Below are positions 51,238 to 59,081 of a DNA stretch of 64,000 nt, one piece after another (positions within the stretch are counted from its first letter, which is position 1; the number at the start of each line of letters is the position of its first letter). The stretch covers positions 1 to 64,000 of the forward strand of contig JARGPB010000014.1 of assembly GCA_029212905.1 (NCBI GenBank). Direction: 5' to 3'. Below the pieces are notes generated by a model, which saw only the letters and a list, made by a program, of their open reading frames with translations, ran no database searches and was not told the DNA's origin. The position numbers were made by a program, and so were the translations under genes. Origin of the DNA: Thalassovita sp. (GTDB taxonomy: Bacteria > Pseudomonadota > Alphaproteobacteria > Rhodobacterales > Rhodobacteraceae).

Positions 51238-51258
51238 TTCATCTTGCCCAAAATACTC
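51238..51258 (-). repeat. Copy 4 of the 21-bp intergenic repeat
   Basis: On the minus strand it reads GAGTATTT, TGG, GCAAGATGAA, 15 bp before the permease start codon. Unlike copies 1 and 2 it lies inside a probable operon, in the gap between the ATPase and permease genes. Confidence 0.7.
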
Positions 51259-51336
51259 ACTGCGCCGTCCGTTGCCTCAGCCCCGACAGGGCTTATGTGC
51301 GAAACCAAGGTACAAATTGTACAAAAGCCCCCAAAC

Positions 51337-52119
51337 TCAATCATCATACGCATGTCCCGCCCGCAGCCCTTCGCGTACCCGGTGCGCGATTTCCAGAAAC
51401 TCCGGCGAGTCGCGAATATCCAGCGGCCGATCATGCGGCAAACTGCTCTCGATCACGTCCGTGATCCGTCCCGGACGGGGGCTCATCACCACGATCTTGG
51501 TTGACAGATACACCGCCTCGGGGATGGAATGTGTAACGAATCCAATGGTTTTGTTGGTCCGCGTCCACAGTTTCAGCAGTTGCTCGTTCAGGTGGTCGCG
51601 GACGATTTCGTCCAGCGCGCCGAACGGTTCGTCCATCAGCAGGATGTCCGCGTCAAACGCCAGGGCCCGCGCGATCGAGGCCCGCTGCTGCATGCCCCCC
51701 GACAGTTGCCAGGGGAATTTCTTTTCAAAACCAGTAAGTTCCACCAAATCCAGCACCCGCCGAACGCGGTCGTCCTGCTCGGATTTGTCATAGCCCATGA
51801 TTTCCAGCGGCAGGCGGATGTTGCCCCCGATGGTGCGCCATGGATACAGGCCTGCGTGTTGGAAAACATAGCCATAAGCCCTTGATTTCCTGGCTTCTTC
51901 CGGGCTTACCCCGTTCACGGTGATTGTCCCGGCGGTTGGTTTTTCCAGATCGGCCATCACCCGCAGGAACGTCGTTTTCCCGCACCCCGAAGGCCCGATG
52001 AAGCTCACAAAATCGCCCTTATGAATCTCCAGATTCACGTCTTTCAGCGCGTGCACTGGCCCGTCGTTGGTCTGGAACGTCAGGTCCAGACTCTTGGCGC
52101 TGATCACTGTTTCGGTCAT
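51337..52119 (-). CDS. ABC transporter ATP-binding protein (SsuB/TauB type)
   Basis: The 260-residue ATPase has Walker A FIGPSGCGKTTFLRVM (about 37-52), Q-loop YVFQHAGLYPW, signature LSGGMQQRASIARAL (about 135-149), Walker B DILLMDEPFGALDE and the switch His in THSIPEAVYLS. ATG 52119 has GGGGAC upstream. It energises the importer encoded downstream and directly follows the dihydropyrimidinase gene, tying uptake to pyrimidine breakdown. Confidence 0.92.
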   Translation of the reverse strand: MTETVISAKSLDLTFQTNDGPVHALKDVNLEIHKGDFVSFIGPSGCGKTTFLRVMADLEKPTAGTITVNGVSPEEARKSRAYGYVFQHAGLYPWRTIGGNIRLPLEIMGYDKSEQDDRVRRVLDLVELTGFEKKFPWQLSGGMQQRASIARALAFDADILLMDEPFGALDEIVRDHLNEQLLKLWTRTNKTIGFVTHSIPEAVYLSTKIVVMSPRPGRITDVIESSLPHDRPLDIRDSPEFLEIAHRVREGLRAGHAYDD

Positions 52120-52208
52120 TCTGTCCCCAGGTCTTTCTTGCCACGATTGCCTCGTGGCCATTATTTTTCAATAGGTTACGCCCCGGCAAGCACGCCGGGG
52201 ACGCCGTA

Positions 52209-53675
52209 TCAGATCCCCGCCGGGATGTTCATCGGATCGCGTTTGATCATCTTCGGCGCGGTCAGTTCCTTCCATTTCGACAGCGCCACGCTGGCCGAGT
52301 TGAACGCAGGCCGCGGGATGAAACGTCCGCGTCCTGGCTGTGGCTGGCTGTTTTGCCCCCAGGCCCAGATCACCTCGCCCCGGTTCAGGGTGTACCGCGC
52401 CTGCGCCGTCACGTCGAAACCTTCGAACACATTGTAATCCAACACAGAATGGTGGTTCGCCACGCTGATCGTTTTGCTGATTTTCGGGTCCCAAACCACG
52501 ATATCCGCATCTGCGCCTTCGACGATTGCGCCTTTCTGCGGATAGATATTCAGGATCTTCGCCACATTGGTCGAGGTCGCCGCGACGAATTCGTTCGGCG
52601 TCAGCCGCCCGGTCTCCACGCCTTGGGTCCACAGAACGGCCAGACGCTCCTCCAACCCATTGGAACCATTCGGGATTTTCGTAAAGTCATCCACGCCCAT
52701 ACGTTTTTGCGCGGTTGAAAACGCTGCATGGTCCGTTGCTACCACCTGCAAAGAACCCGATTGCAAACCGGCCCACAGGCTGTCCTGGTGCTCTTTGTTG
52801 CGGAACGGAGGCGACATCACCCGGCGCGCCGCGTGGTCCCAGTCTTTGTTGAAATACTCGCTTTCATCCAGCGTCAGAAACTGAATCAGCGGCTCGCCGT
52901 AAATCCGCATCCCTTTTTGCCGTGCCCGGCGGATCGCCTCGTGCGCCTGCTCACAGCTGACATGCACAATATATAGCGGTGTCCCCGCCGCATCAGCAAT
53001 AGTGATAGCGCGGTTCGCCGCCTCGCCTTCGAATTCGGGGGGGCGGGAATAGGCGTGCGCCTCGGGGCCTGTCTTGCCCTCGGCCAGCAGTTTTTCCTGC
53101 ATTGCCGCGACCAGATCGCCGTTTTCGGCGTGCACCATCGGCAGCGCGCCCAGCTCGACGCAGCGCTTGAAGGACGCGAACATCTCGTCGTCCTCGACCA
53201 TCAGCGCGCCTTTGTACGCCATGAAATGTTTGAACGAGTTCACGCCCATGTCCACGGCGTCTTTCATCTCATTGAAAACATTCTCATTCCAGCCGGTGAT
53301 CGCCATGTGATAGCCGACGTCAGAACAGATCTGCGGCGCCGATTTTCGGTGCCATTCGTTGATCGCATTCTTGATTGATCCATCCTCGCCCGGCAGGCAG
53401 AAATCCACCACCATCGTGGTGCCGCCCACCGCCGCGGCCCAGGTGCCCGACTCGAACGTCTCGGCCGCCGTCGTCCCCATAAAGGGCATCTCCAGGTGGG
53501 TGTGCGGGTCGATCCCGCCGGGGATCACATAGGCGCCTTCCGCGTCGATATATTCGTCGCCCTTCAGGTCCTCGCCGATCTGTTTGATCTTTTCGCCTTC
53601 GATCAAAACATCGGCCTTCCAGGTACGATCCGCCGTGCAGACCATGCCGCCTTTGATGACTTTAGTCATTGTCAT
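52209..53675 (-). CDS. hydA: Dihydropyrimidinase (D-hydantoinase family)
   Basis: The 488-residue zinc amidohydrolase opens 5,6-dihydrouracil or dihydrothymine to the N-carbamoyl beta-amino acid. It has GGIDPHTHLEMPF (metal His, about 55-67), HFMAYKGALMVEDDEM with the carbamylated Lys (about 150), MVHAENGDL (about 180), YIVHVSCEQAHEA (about 235) and VATDHAAFSTAQK (about 313). ATG 53675 follows AGGGATTT; a second in-frame ATG is 6 bases later. A GC-rich hairpin lies downstream at about 52181-52202. Confidence 0.92.
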   Translation of the reverse strand: MTMTKVIKGGMVCTADRTWKADVLIEGEKIKQIGEDLKGDEYIDAEGAYVIPGGIDPHTHLEMPFMGTTAAETFESGTWAAAVGGTTMVVDFCLPGEDGSIKNAINEWHRKSAPQICSDVGYHMAITGWNENVFNEMKDAVDMGVNSFKHFMAYKGALMVEDDEMFASFKRCVELGALPMVHAENGDLVAAMQEKLLAEGKTGPEAHAYSRPPEFEGEAANRAITIADAAGTPLYIVHVSCEQAHEAIRRARQKGMRIYGEPLIQFLTLDESEYFNKDWDHAARRVMSPPFRNKEHQDSLWAGLQSGSLQVVATDHAAFSTAQKRMGVDDFTKIPNGSNGLEERLAVLWTQGVETGRLTPNEFVAATSTNVAKILNIYPQKGAIVEGADADIVVWDPKISKTISVANHHSVLDYNVFEGFDVTAQARYTLNRGEVIWAWGQNSQPQPGRGRFIPRPAFNSASVALSKWKELTAPKMIKRDPMNIPAGI

Positions 53676-53705
53676 AAATCCCTGTCTTTATTCATGAATG
53701 TCGGA

Positions 53706-54011
53706 TCACACCGATCCGAAACACCCAATCGCATCCCCGTGCACCCCGATGTCCAACGGACCGAAATCCGATTCCACACAGAGCGAAAAATAGCCTGCTG
53801 TCGGCAAGAAAATCACCCGGTACATCCCGTTTGATCGCGTCACGTTCCAGCATTTCTGAGTAAATCCGCCGCTGAAATTCACGGTGACAAGGCGCGGATC
53901 AACCACCGCCTTTTTGAAGTCCGCAAGCGTCGCCACGTCCGACCGATTGGCGGGCCGGAACCCGTCAATCGCCTGTGCGACCTGTGCTTTGACCTCTTCT
54001 TTTGTCACCAC
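53706..54011 (-). CDS. Small protein of unknown function in the pyrimidine operon
   Basis: The 101-residue soluble protein starts with GTG 54011 after a good GGAGGG RBS. The N-terminal half is helical (KEEVKAQVAQAIDGFRPAN), the rest beta-rich with aromatic and three Cys residues (FTQKCWNVTRSNGMYRV, YFSLCVESDFGPLDIG, IGCFGS). No family is recognised. It lies between the amidohydrolase (18 bp) and dihydropyrimidinase (30 bp) genes on the same strand, so it is surely in the pathway operon; a role as enzyme stabiliser or ligand sensor is a guess. Confidence 0.65.
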   Translation of the reverse strand: MVTKEEVKAQVAQAIDGFRPANRSDVATLADFKKAVVDPRLVTVNFSGGFTQKCWNVTRSNGMYRVIFLPTAGYFSLCVESDFGPLDIGVHGDAIGCFGSV

Positions 54012-54029
54012 GCCGGAACCCTCCGGGCC

Positions 54030-55280
54030 TTACTCGACGATCTCGGCGGTTTCGACCACCGCGTGCAGCAGAACATCCGCCCCCGCCGCGGCCCAGTCCT
54101 TCGAGATCTCTTCAGCTTCGTTATGGCTCAGCCCATCCACGCAGGGGCACATCACCATCGCCGTGGGCGCGACCTGGTTGATCCAGCACGCATCGTGCCC
54201 CGCCCCCGAGATGATATCCCTGTGGCTGTAACCCAGCCGTTCGGCGGCCGAACGAACGGCCGTCACGCATCCCTCGTCAAAGGTGACAGGATCGAATCCA
54301 CCCACCTTTTCAAACTCTACGCCCAGCCCCATCTCTTCGCAAATTTTCTGCGCACCAATTTTCAGGCGCGCCTCCATGTCCTCGATCACCGACAGATCGG
54401 GGCTGCGGAAATCGACAGTGAAAACCACCTTTCCGGGGATGACGTTGCGCGAGTTGGGGAAGACATCGATATGCCCGGCGGCCCCCACCGCATGAGGCTT
54501 GTGTGACCAGGCGATTTCATCGACCAATTCCAACACCTTAGCCATCCCAAGCCCCGCGTTCTTGCGCATAGGCATCGGGGTCGATCCGGTATGCGCGTCC
54601 TTCCCCGTGATCGTGACCTGAGTCCAGCTCAGCCCTTGGCCATGGGTGACAACGCCGATCTCCTTGCCCTCGGCCTCCAAAATGGGCCCCTGTTCGATGT
54701 GCAATTCGAAAAACGCGTGCATTTTGCGGGCGCCGACTTCTTCTTCGCCCTTCCAGCCGATCCGAACCAGTTCGTCCCCAAAGCTCAGCCCCTCGGCATC
54801 CTCGCGCGCATAGGCCCAATCCTGCGTATGCACCCCGGCGAACACACCCGAGGCCAACATGGCGGGCGCATAGCGCGTGCCCTCTTCGTTGGTCCAGTTG
54901 GTAGCCACGATCGGGTGTTTCGTCTTGATGCCCAGGTCATTCAGCGTGCGGATCAGCTCCAGTCCCGCCAGAACCCCCAGCACCCCATCATATTTTCCGC
55001 CCGTCGGCTGTGTATCCAGATGCGAGCCCACATAGACCGGCAGCGCGTCGGGATCCGCGCCAGGGCGCATCGCAAACATGTTGCCCATCTGGTCCAGCCC
55101 CATCGAGCAGCCCGCCGCCTCGCACCATTTCTGAAACAGGGCGCGGCCCTCGCCATCCTCGTCGGTCAGGGTCTGGCGATTGTTCCCACCCGCCACACCT
55201 GGCCCGATCTTGGCCATGTCCATCAGACTATCCCAAAGACGGTCCGCATTGATTTTCAGATTTTCACCGGGCGCAGGCAT
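54030..55280 (-). CDS. Zn-dependent N-carbamoyl amidohydrolase (beta-ureidopropionase type)
   Basis: The 416-residue M20/M28-family hydrolase hydrolyses N-carbamoyl-beta-alanine to beta-alanine, CO2 and ammonia. It has YVGSHLDTQPTGGKYDGVLGVLAGLEL (metal His and Asp, about 81-107), TNEEGTRYAPAMLAS (about 128) and FFELHIEQGPILE (about 186), then the dimerisation domain and SGAGHDACWINQVAPTAMV. ATG 55280 has GAGGG upstream; 55298 is also in frame. It is the first gene of the minus-strand operon with the RutR-like palindrome 78 bp upstream. Confidence 0.88.
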   Translation of the reverse strand: MPAPGENLKINADRLWDSLMDMAKIGPGVAGGNNRQTLTDEDGEGRALFQKWCEAAGCSMGLDQMGNMFAMRPGADPDALPVYVGSHLDTQPTGGKYDGVLGVLAGLELIRTLNDLGIKTKHPIVATNWTNEEGTRYAPAMLASGVFAGVHTQDWAYAREDAEGLSFGDELVRIGWKGEEEVGARKMHAFFELHIEQGPILEAEGKEIGVVTHGQGLSWTQVTITGKDAHTGSTPMPMRKNAGLGMAKVLELVDEIAWSHKPHAVGAAGHIDVFPNSRNVIPGKVVFTVDFRSPDLSVIEDMEARLKIGAQKICEEMGLGVEFEKVGGFDPVTFDEGCVTAVRSAAERLGYSHRDIISGAGHDACWINQVAPTAMVMCPCVDGLSHNEAEEISKDWAAAGADVLLHAVVETAEIVE

Positions 55281-55357
55281 TGGTCTTTCCCTCGTCATTC
55301 ATTCTTCAGACAAGAGAGCACTATCCGGCTGGAGAGCCACGGCCCTCTTGCTGCTTT

Positions 55358-55373
55358 TTTACCATTTGGTAAA
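55358..55373. promoter_or_regulatory. RutR-like operator before the amidohydrolase gene
   Basis: TTTACCATTTGGTAAA is a perfect 16-base palindrome with the core ACCA-N2-TGGT of the E. coli RutR site (TTGACCA-N2-TGGTCAA). It lies in the divergent region between the tetR-type regulator and the pyrimidine operon. Confidence 0.7.
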
Positions 55374-55489
55374 TTGACGATTGCGAACAGACCCCCGCAT
55401 GTCAAGAAAACTCTTGGCTACCCCTTCTGACCAGATAGTCTAAAATGGGCTGCGATGAATTTTGCATCACTTGGCCGAAAGGGGTTTTG

Positions 55490-56116
55490 ATGAGTGTTAG
55501 GGAAAAAACGCCAGCGAAGAAACCAAGCCGGATTCAGGTGCGAAATCGCAAGAAAATCCTGGATGCTGCACTCGAGGTGTTTTCTCAGCACGGCTATCGC
55601 GGCGCGACGCTGGATCAGATCGCCGAGTACTCTGGCCTGTCCAAGCCCAACATCCTGTATTACTTCGACGGCAAAGAAGCGATCCACGTCGCGCTGCTGA
55701 ACAAGCTGATGGAAACATGGCTCGATCCGCTCGAGGAAATGGACCCCGAAGGCGACCCGCTTGAAGAGATCTGCGGCTACATCCGCCGTAAGGCGCAGAT
55801 GAGCCGCGAATTCCCCCGTGAAAGCCGCCTTTTCGCCAATGAGATCCTACAGGGCGCCCCACGCATGGGCCCGCATCTGCAAAGCGACCTGAAACCCCTG
55901 TTCGACGAAAAAGTCGCCGTCATTGAAAACTGGATGGACCAGGGCAAATTGAATCGCACCGACGCCCGCCATCTGATTTTCTCGATCTGGGCGACCACAC
56001 AGCACTATGCGGATTTCGAGGCGCAGGTCTCCGTCCTGACCCCAAATGAAACCGGCATCCTCAAGGGCGCCGAATCCTATCTGGATACGCTTTTCCGCAA
56101 GCTCCTGACACCCTGA
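55490..56116 (+). CDS. TetR-family regulator, RutR-like
   Basis: The 208-residue protein has the TetR helix-turn-helix (KILDAALEVFSQHGYRGATLDQIAEYSGLSKPNILYYFDGKEAI, about 20-63) and a RutR/YcdC-type ligand domain (REFPRESRLFANEILQGAPRMGPHL, about 100-124; WATTQHYADFEAQVSVL). RutR senses uracil or thymine and controls pyrimidine use. ATG 55490 follows AAAGGGG; the frame extends 15 codons upstream without family match. Confidence 0.87.
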   Translation: MSVREKTPAKKPSRIQVRNRKKILDAALEVFSQHGYRGATLDQIAEYSGLSKPNILYYFDGKEAIHVALLNKLMETWLDPLEEMDPEGDPLEEICGYIRRKAQMSREFPRESRLFANEILQGAPRMGPHLQSDLKPLFDEKVAVIENWMDQGKLNRTDARHLIFSIWATTQHYADFEAQVSVLTPNETGILKGAESYLDTLFRKLLTP

Positions 56117-56212
56117 CCCCACTGCCGGGCGCGACGCCACCACACGCACCAACCGCAGGGATTTTCGGAACGAAAACCCTGCTCACCCTGCGCGCGAAAG
56201 GCGCTCAATTAA

Positions 56213-56242
56213 GAAAGCCCCAACCGTCAGGTCGGGGCTTTC
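56213..56242. terminator. Bidirectional terminator between tetR and preA
   Basis: GAAAGCCCC...GGGGCTTTC is an inverted repeat of 9 bases located 10 bp past the preA stop codon. A short T-rich tail follows on the minus strand. Confidence 0.7.
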
Positions 56243-56251
56243 ACCAGTTTC

Positions 56252-57559
56252 TTACTCTGCGGCGCAGCTATTCCCGGGATTGTTGGGATGCTCCAGCCAG
56301 TTACGCGGCTCTTCCGACACCACTTCCCCTGTGCGCTCATCCAGATCTCCGGGCGCCACACGTTCCATGGTGATGCAGTCCTCGACCGGACAGACATTGA
56401 CGCACAGGTTACACGCCACGCATTCCTCGTCTTTCACGCTGAACACGCGGTCCTCGGACATGGCGATTGCCTGGTGGCTGGTGTCCTCGCAGGCCGCATA
56501 GCACCGTCCGCATTTGATACAGGCGTCCTCGTCGATCTTGGCCTTGGTGACATAGTTCAGGTTCAGATACTGCCAATCGGTCACGTTCGGCACAGCCCTC
56601 CCAACCAGCTCATCAGTCGAGGTCATCCCCTTGCGATCCATGTAATCGCTCAACCCCGAGATCATCTCGTCCACCACCTTGAACCCATAGGTCATGGCCG
56701 CCGTACAGACCTGCACATTGCCCGCGCCCAGCGTCATGAACTCGGCCGCATCGCGCCAGGTGGTCACGCCACCGATACCGCTGATCGGCAGGCCATGGGT
56801 TTCCGGGCTCCGCGCAATTTCAGCCACCATGTTCAGCGCGATGGGTTTCACCGCAGGCCCACAGTATCCGCCATGCGTGCCCTTGCCATCAATCGTGGGT
56901 TCGGGCGCGAAATCATCCAGATCGACCGAGGTGATCGAGTTGATCGTATTGATCAGGCTCACCGCATCGGCGCCGCCACGCTTGGCCGCCTCAGCGGGCT
57001 TGCGGATATCAGAAATATTCGGCGTCAGCTTGACAATACAGGGCATCCGGCTGTGTTTTTTCACCCAACGCGTCACCATTTCGATGTACTCGGGCACCTG
57101 CCCCACGGCCGCCCCCATGCCCCGCTCGGCCATCCCATGCGGGCAGCCAAAGTTCAGCTCCACCCCGTCGGCGCCAGTGTCCTCGATGCGCTTCAGAATG
57201 TCGGACCAGCTGTCCTCGTCACACGGCACCATCAGGCTGATGATCAGCGCCCGGTCCGGGTAATCGCGTTTCACCGATTTGATTTCCCGCAGGTTGGTTT
57301 CAAGCGGGCGGTCGGTGATCAGCTCGATATTGTTCAGACCCAAAAGACGGCGATCCGCCCCCCAGATCGCCCCATACCGAGGGCCGTTCACGTTCACCAC
57401 CGGCGGCCCTTCGGACCCCAGCGTTTTCCACACGACACCGCCCCAGCCGGCCTCAAAAGCGCGGCGGACGTTGTATTCCTTGTCCGTTGGCGGGGCCGAG
57501 GCCAGCCAGAACGGATTGGGGGATTTGATCCCGATGAATTCTGATGTGAGATTGGCCAT
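56252..57559 (-). CDS. preA: NAD-dependent dihydropyrimidine dehydrogenase subunit PreA
   Basis: The 435-residue protein has a dihydroorotate-dehydrogenase-like FMN barrel (SEFIGIKSPNPFWLASAPPTDKEYN at the start; LNFGCPHGMAERGMGAAVG around 133 with the active Cys near GCPHGM). The C-terminal ferredoxin-like domain holds two 4Fe-4S clusters (CIKCGRCYAACEDTSH and CVACNLCVNVCPVEDC). With PreT it reduces uracil and thymine to the dihydro forms. It lies 18 bp after preT. AGGGAGAT precedes the ATG. Confidence 0.94.
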   Translation of the reverse strand: MANLTSEFIGIKSPNPFWLASAPPTDKEYNVRRAFEAGWGGVVWKTLGSEGPPVVNVNGPRYGAIWGADRRLLGLNNIELITDRPLETNLREIKSVKRDYPDRALIISLMVPCDEDSWSDILKRIEDTGADGVELNFGCPHGMAERGMGAAVGQVPEYIEMVTRWVKKHSRMPCIVKLTPNISDIRKPAEAAKRGGADAVSLINTINSITSVDLDDFAPEPTIDGKGTHGGYCGPAVKPIALNMVAEIARSPETHGLPISGIGGVTTWRDAAEFMTLGAGNVQVCTAAMTYGFKVVDEMISGLSDYMDRKGMTSTDELVGRAVPNVTDWQYLNLNYVTKAKIDEDACIKCGRCYAACEDTSHQAIAMSEDRVFSVKDEECVACNLCVNVCPVEDCITMERVAPGDLDERTGEVVSEEPRNWLEHPNNPGNSCAAE

Positions 57560-57577
57560 TCGCTTATCTCCCTCTGC

Positions 57578-58900
57578 TTACGCCATCAACGTGGCGTGAA
57601 TGTCTTCGGCGGCGTCGCGCCCTTCGGCCACGGCCGTCACGGTCAGATCGTCCCCACCCGAGGCACAATCCCCCCCGGCCCAGACACCTGACTGGCTCGT
57701 GCGGCCCGTGTCCGTCACGGCAATCTTACGGCCGTCCAGCTCTGGCAGGTCCGTGCGTCCCAGGGTCTGCCCGATCGCCTTGAACACCTGATCGGCGGCC
57801 AAACGAAAGGTCTGACCCGTCGGCGTCAGATCGTCAGCGGTGTATTCAAACTCGATCTCGCGCACGGCACCGTTCCCGATGACCGCCTTGGGCGAAGCAT
57901 TCGTGATGATCCGCACGCCCTTGCTGGCCGCCAGGTCCTGTTCGAACTCGGACGCATTCATCCGGTCCTTGCCCCGGCGATAAACCAAGGTGACATTCAG
58001 CGCGCCCAGCAATTTCGCTTGCACCGCCGCGTCAATCGCGGTCATGCCGCCGCCAATCACCACCACGTCACGCCCAATCGGCACCGTCCCCATATCCGAG
58101 GCCTGCCGCAACTCTGCGATAAACTCGACTGCGTCCTCGACGCCATCCTTGTCCTCGCCCTCGACGTTCAGCGCGTTCACACCCGCCAGGCCGATCGCCA
58201 GGAAAACCGCATCATACCCAGACGTCAAAGCCTCCATGGACAGGCTGACCCCCAGGGCCTGGCCGGTCTGGATGGTGATCCCGCCAATCTGCAACAGCCA
58301 CGCCACCTCTTTTTCGGCAAAGCCATCCACGGATTTATAGGCCGCGATCCCGAATTCATTCAGCCCGCCGGCCTTGGGACGTGGATCGAACACCACGACG
58401 TCATGCCCCTTCATTGCCAGACGGTGTGCACAGGACAGGCCCGCCGGGCCCGCGCCCACAACGGCCACGGTCTTCCCGGTCGAGGCTGCCCGCTCAAACG
58501 GATGCACACCCGCCCCCATCAAGGTGTCAGTCGCAAAGCGCTGTAAACGCCCGATCTCAACTGGCTTGCCCTCGGCTGTTTCACGCACGCAGACTTCTTC
58601 GCACAGGGTTTCCGTCGGGCAGACGCGGGCGCACATTCCGCCCAGAATATTCTGCCCCAGAATGGTTTTGGCCGCGGCCTCGGGCGTGCCCGTGGCGATC
58701 TGCCGGATGAACAGCGGGATATCAATGCTGGTCGGGCAGGCCGTCATACAAGGGGCGTCATGGCAGAAATAGCAGCGGTCCGCTGCGACCAGTGCTTCGT
58801 GATCGTCCAGACCCGGATGCAAATCCGAGAAGTTTCTGGGATAGGCTTCGGCCGGCAACCGCCCTGCGGCAATACCTGGCGTCAGGGTGTTTGAAGTCAT
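57578..58900 (-). CDS. preT: NAD-dependent dihydropyrimidine dehydrogenase subunit PreT
   Basis: The 440-residue flavoprotein passes electrons from NAD(P)H to PreA. It has an N-terminal cysteine-rich cluster domain (CYFCHDAPCMTACPTSIDIP, about 43-62; GGMCARVCPTETLCEEVC), a FAD motif VAVVGAGPAGLSCAHRLA (about 143) and the NAD motif VVVIGGGMTAIDAAVQA (about 281). ATG 58900 with GGAGG 6 bases upstream is chosen over an in-frame GTG at 58912. The RutR-like palindrome is 56 bp upstream. Confidence 0.93.
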   Translation of the reverse strand: MTSNTLTPGIAAGRLPAEAYPRNFSDLHPGLDDHEALVAADRCYFCHDAPCMTACPTSIDIPLFIRQIATGTPEAAAKTILGQNILGGMCARVCPTETLCEEVCVRETAEGKPVEIGRLQRFATDTLMGAGVHPFERAASTGKTVAVVGAGPAGLSCAHRLAMKGHDVVVFDPRPKAGGLNEFGIAAYKSVDGFAEKEVAWLLQIGGITIQTGQALGVSLSMEALTSGYDAVFLAIGLAGVNALNVEGEDKDGVEDAVEFIAELRQASDMGTVPIGRDVVVIGGGMTAIDAAVQAKLLGALNVTLVYRRGKDRMNASEFEQDLAASKGVRIITNASPKAVIGNGAVREIEFEYTADDLTPTGQTFRLAADQVFKAIGQTLGRTDLPELDGRKIAVTDTGRTSQSGVWAGGDCASGGDDLTVTAVAEGRDAAEDIHATLMA

Positions 58901-58955
58901 TCCAACCTCCACTGTGCTTGGTTTTTGTTGAACTCAGTATTCCATGGTTTATTTT

Positions 58956-58971
58956 TTTATCAACTGGTAAA
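58956..58971. promoter_or_regulatory. Second RutR-like operator, between preT and the dehalogenase gene
   Basis: TTTATCAACTGGTAAA matches the 55358 palindrome arms with a single mismatch (TTTATCA versus TTTACCA). It is 56 bp before the preT start codon and 111 bp before the dehalogenase start, so one factor could act on both promoters. Confidence 0.62.
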
Positions 58972-59081
58972 ATTTGATCGCGTGGGAAACTATGGTTTTC
59001 CGGGGCTTATCGCCTAGATTTTCATCATCCGGCTTGCGCGGTCCCGTCAGACCGCTAGGTTTTTCCAGAACAAAGGGGGAA

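Noticed and set aside
50143..51504. 453-codon open frame antisense to the ABC permeases
   Set aside because: Arg/Pro/His-rich and fully opposite two permease genes with clear membrane helices.
58974..59081. 36-codon N-terminal extension of the dehalogenase, considered as a Tat signal
   Set aside because: It has no twin-arginine motif and no hydrophobic core; ATG 59082 has a strong RBS, so a cytosolic protein is more likely.
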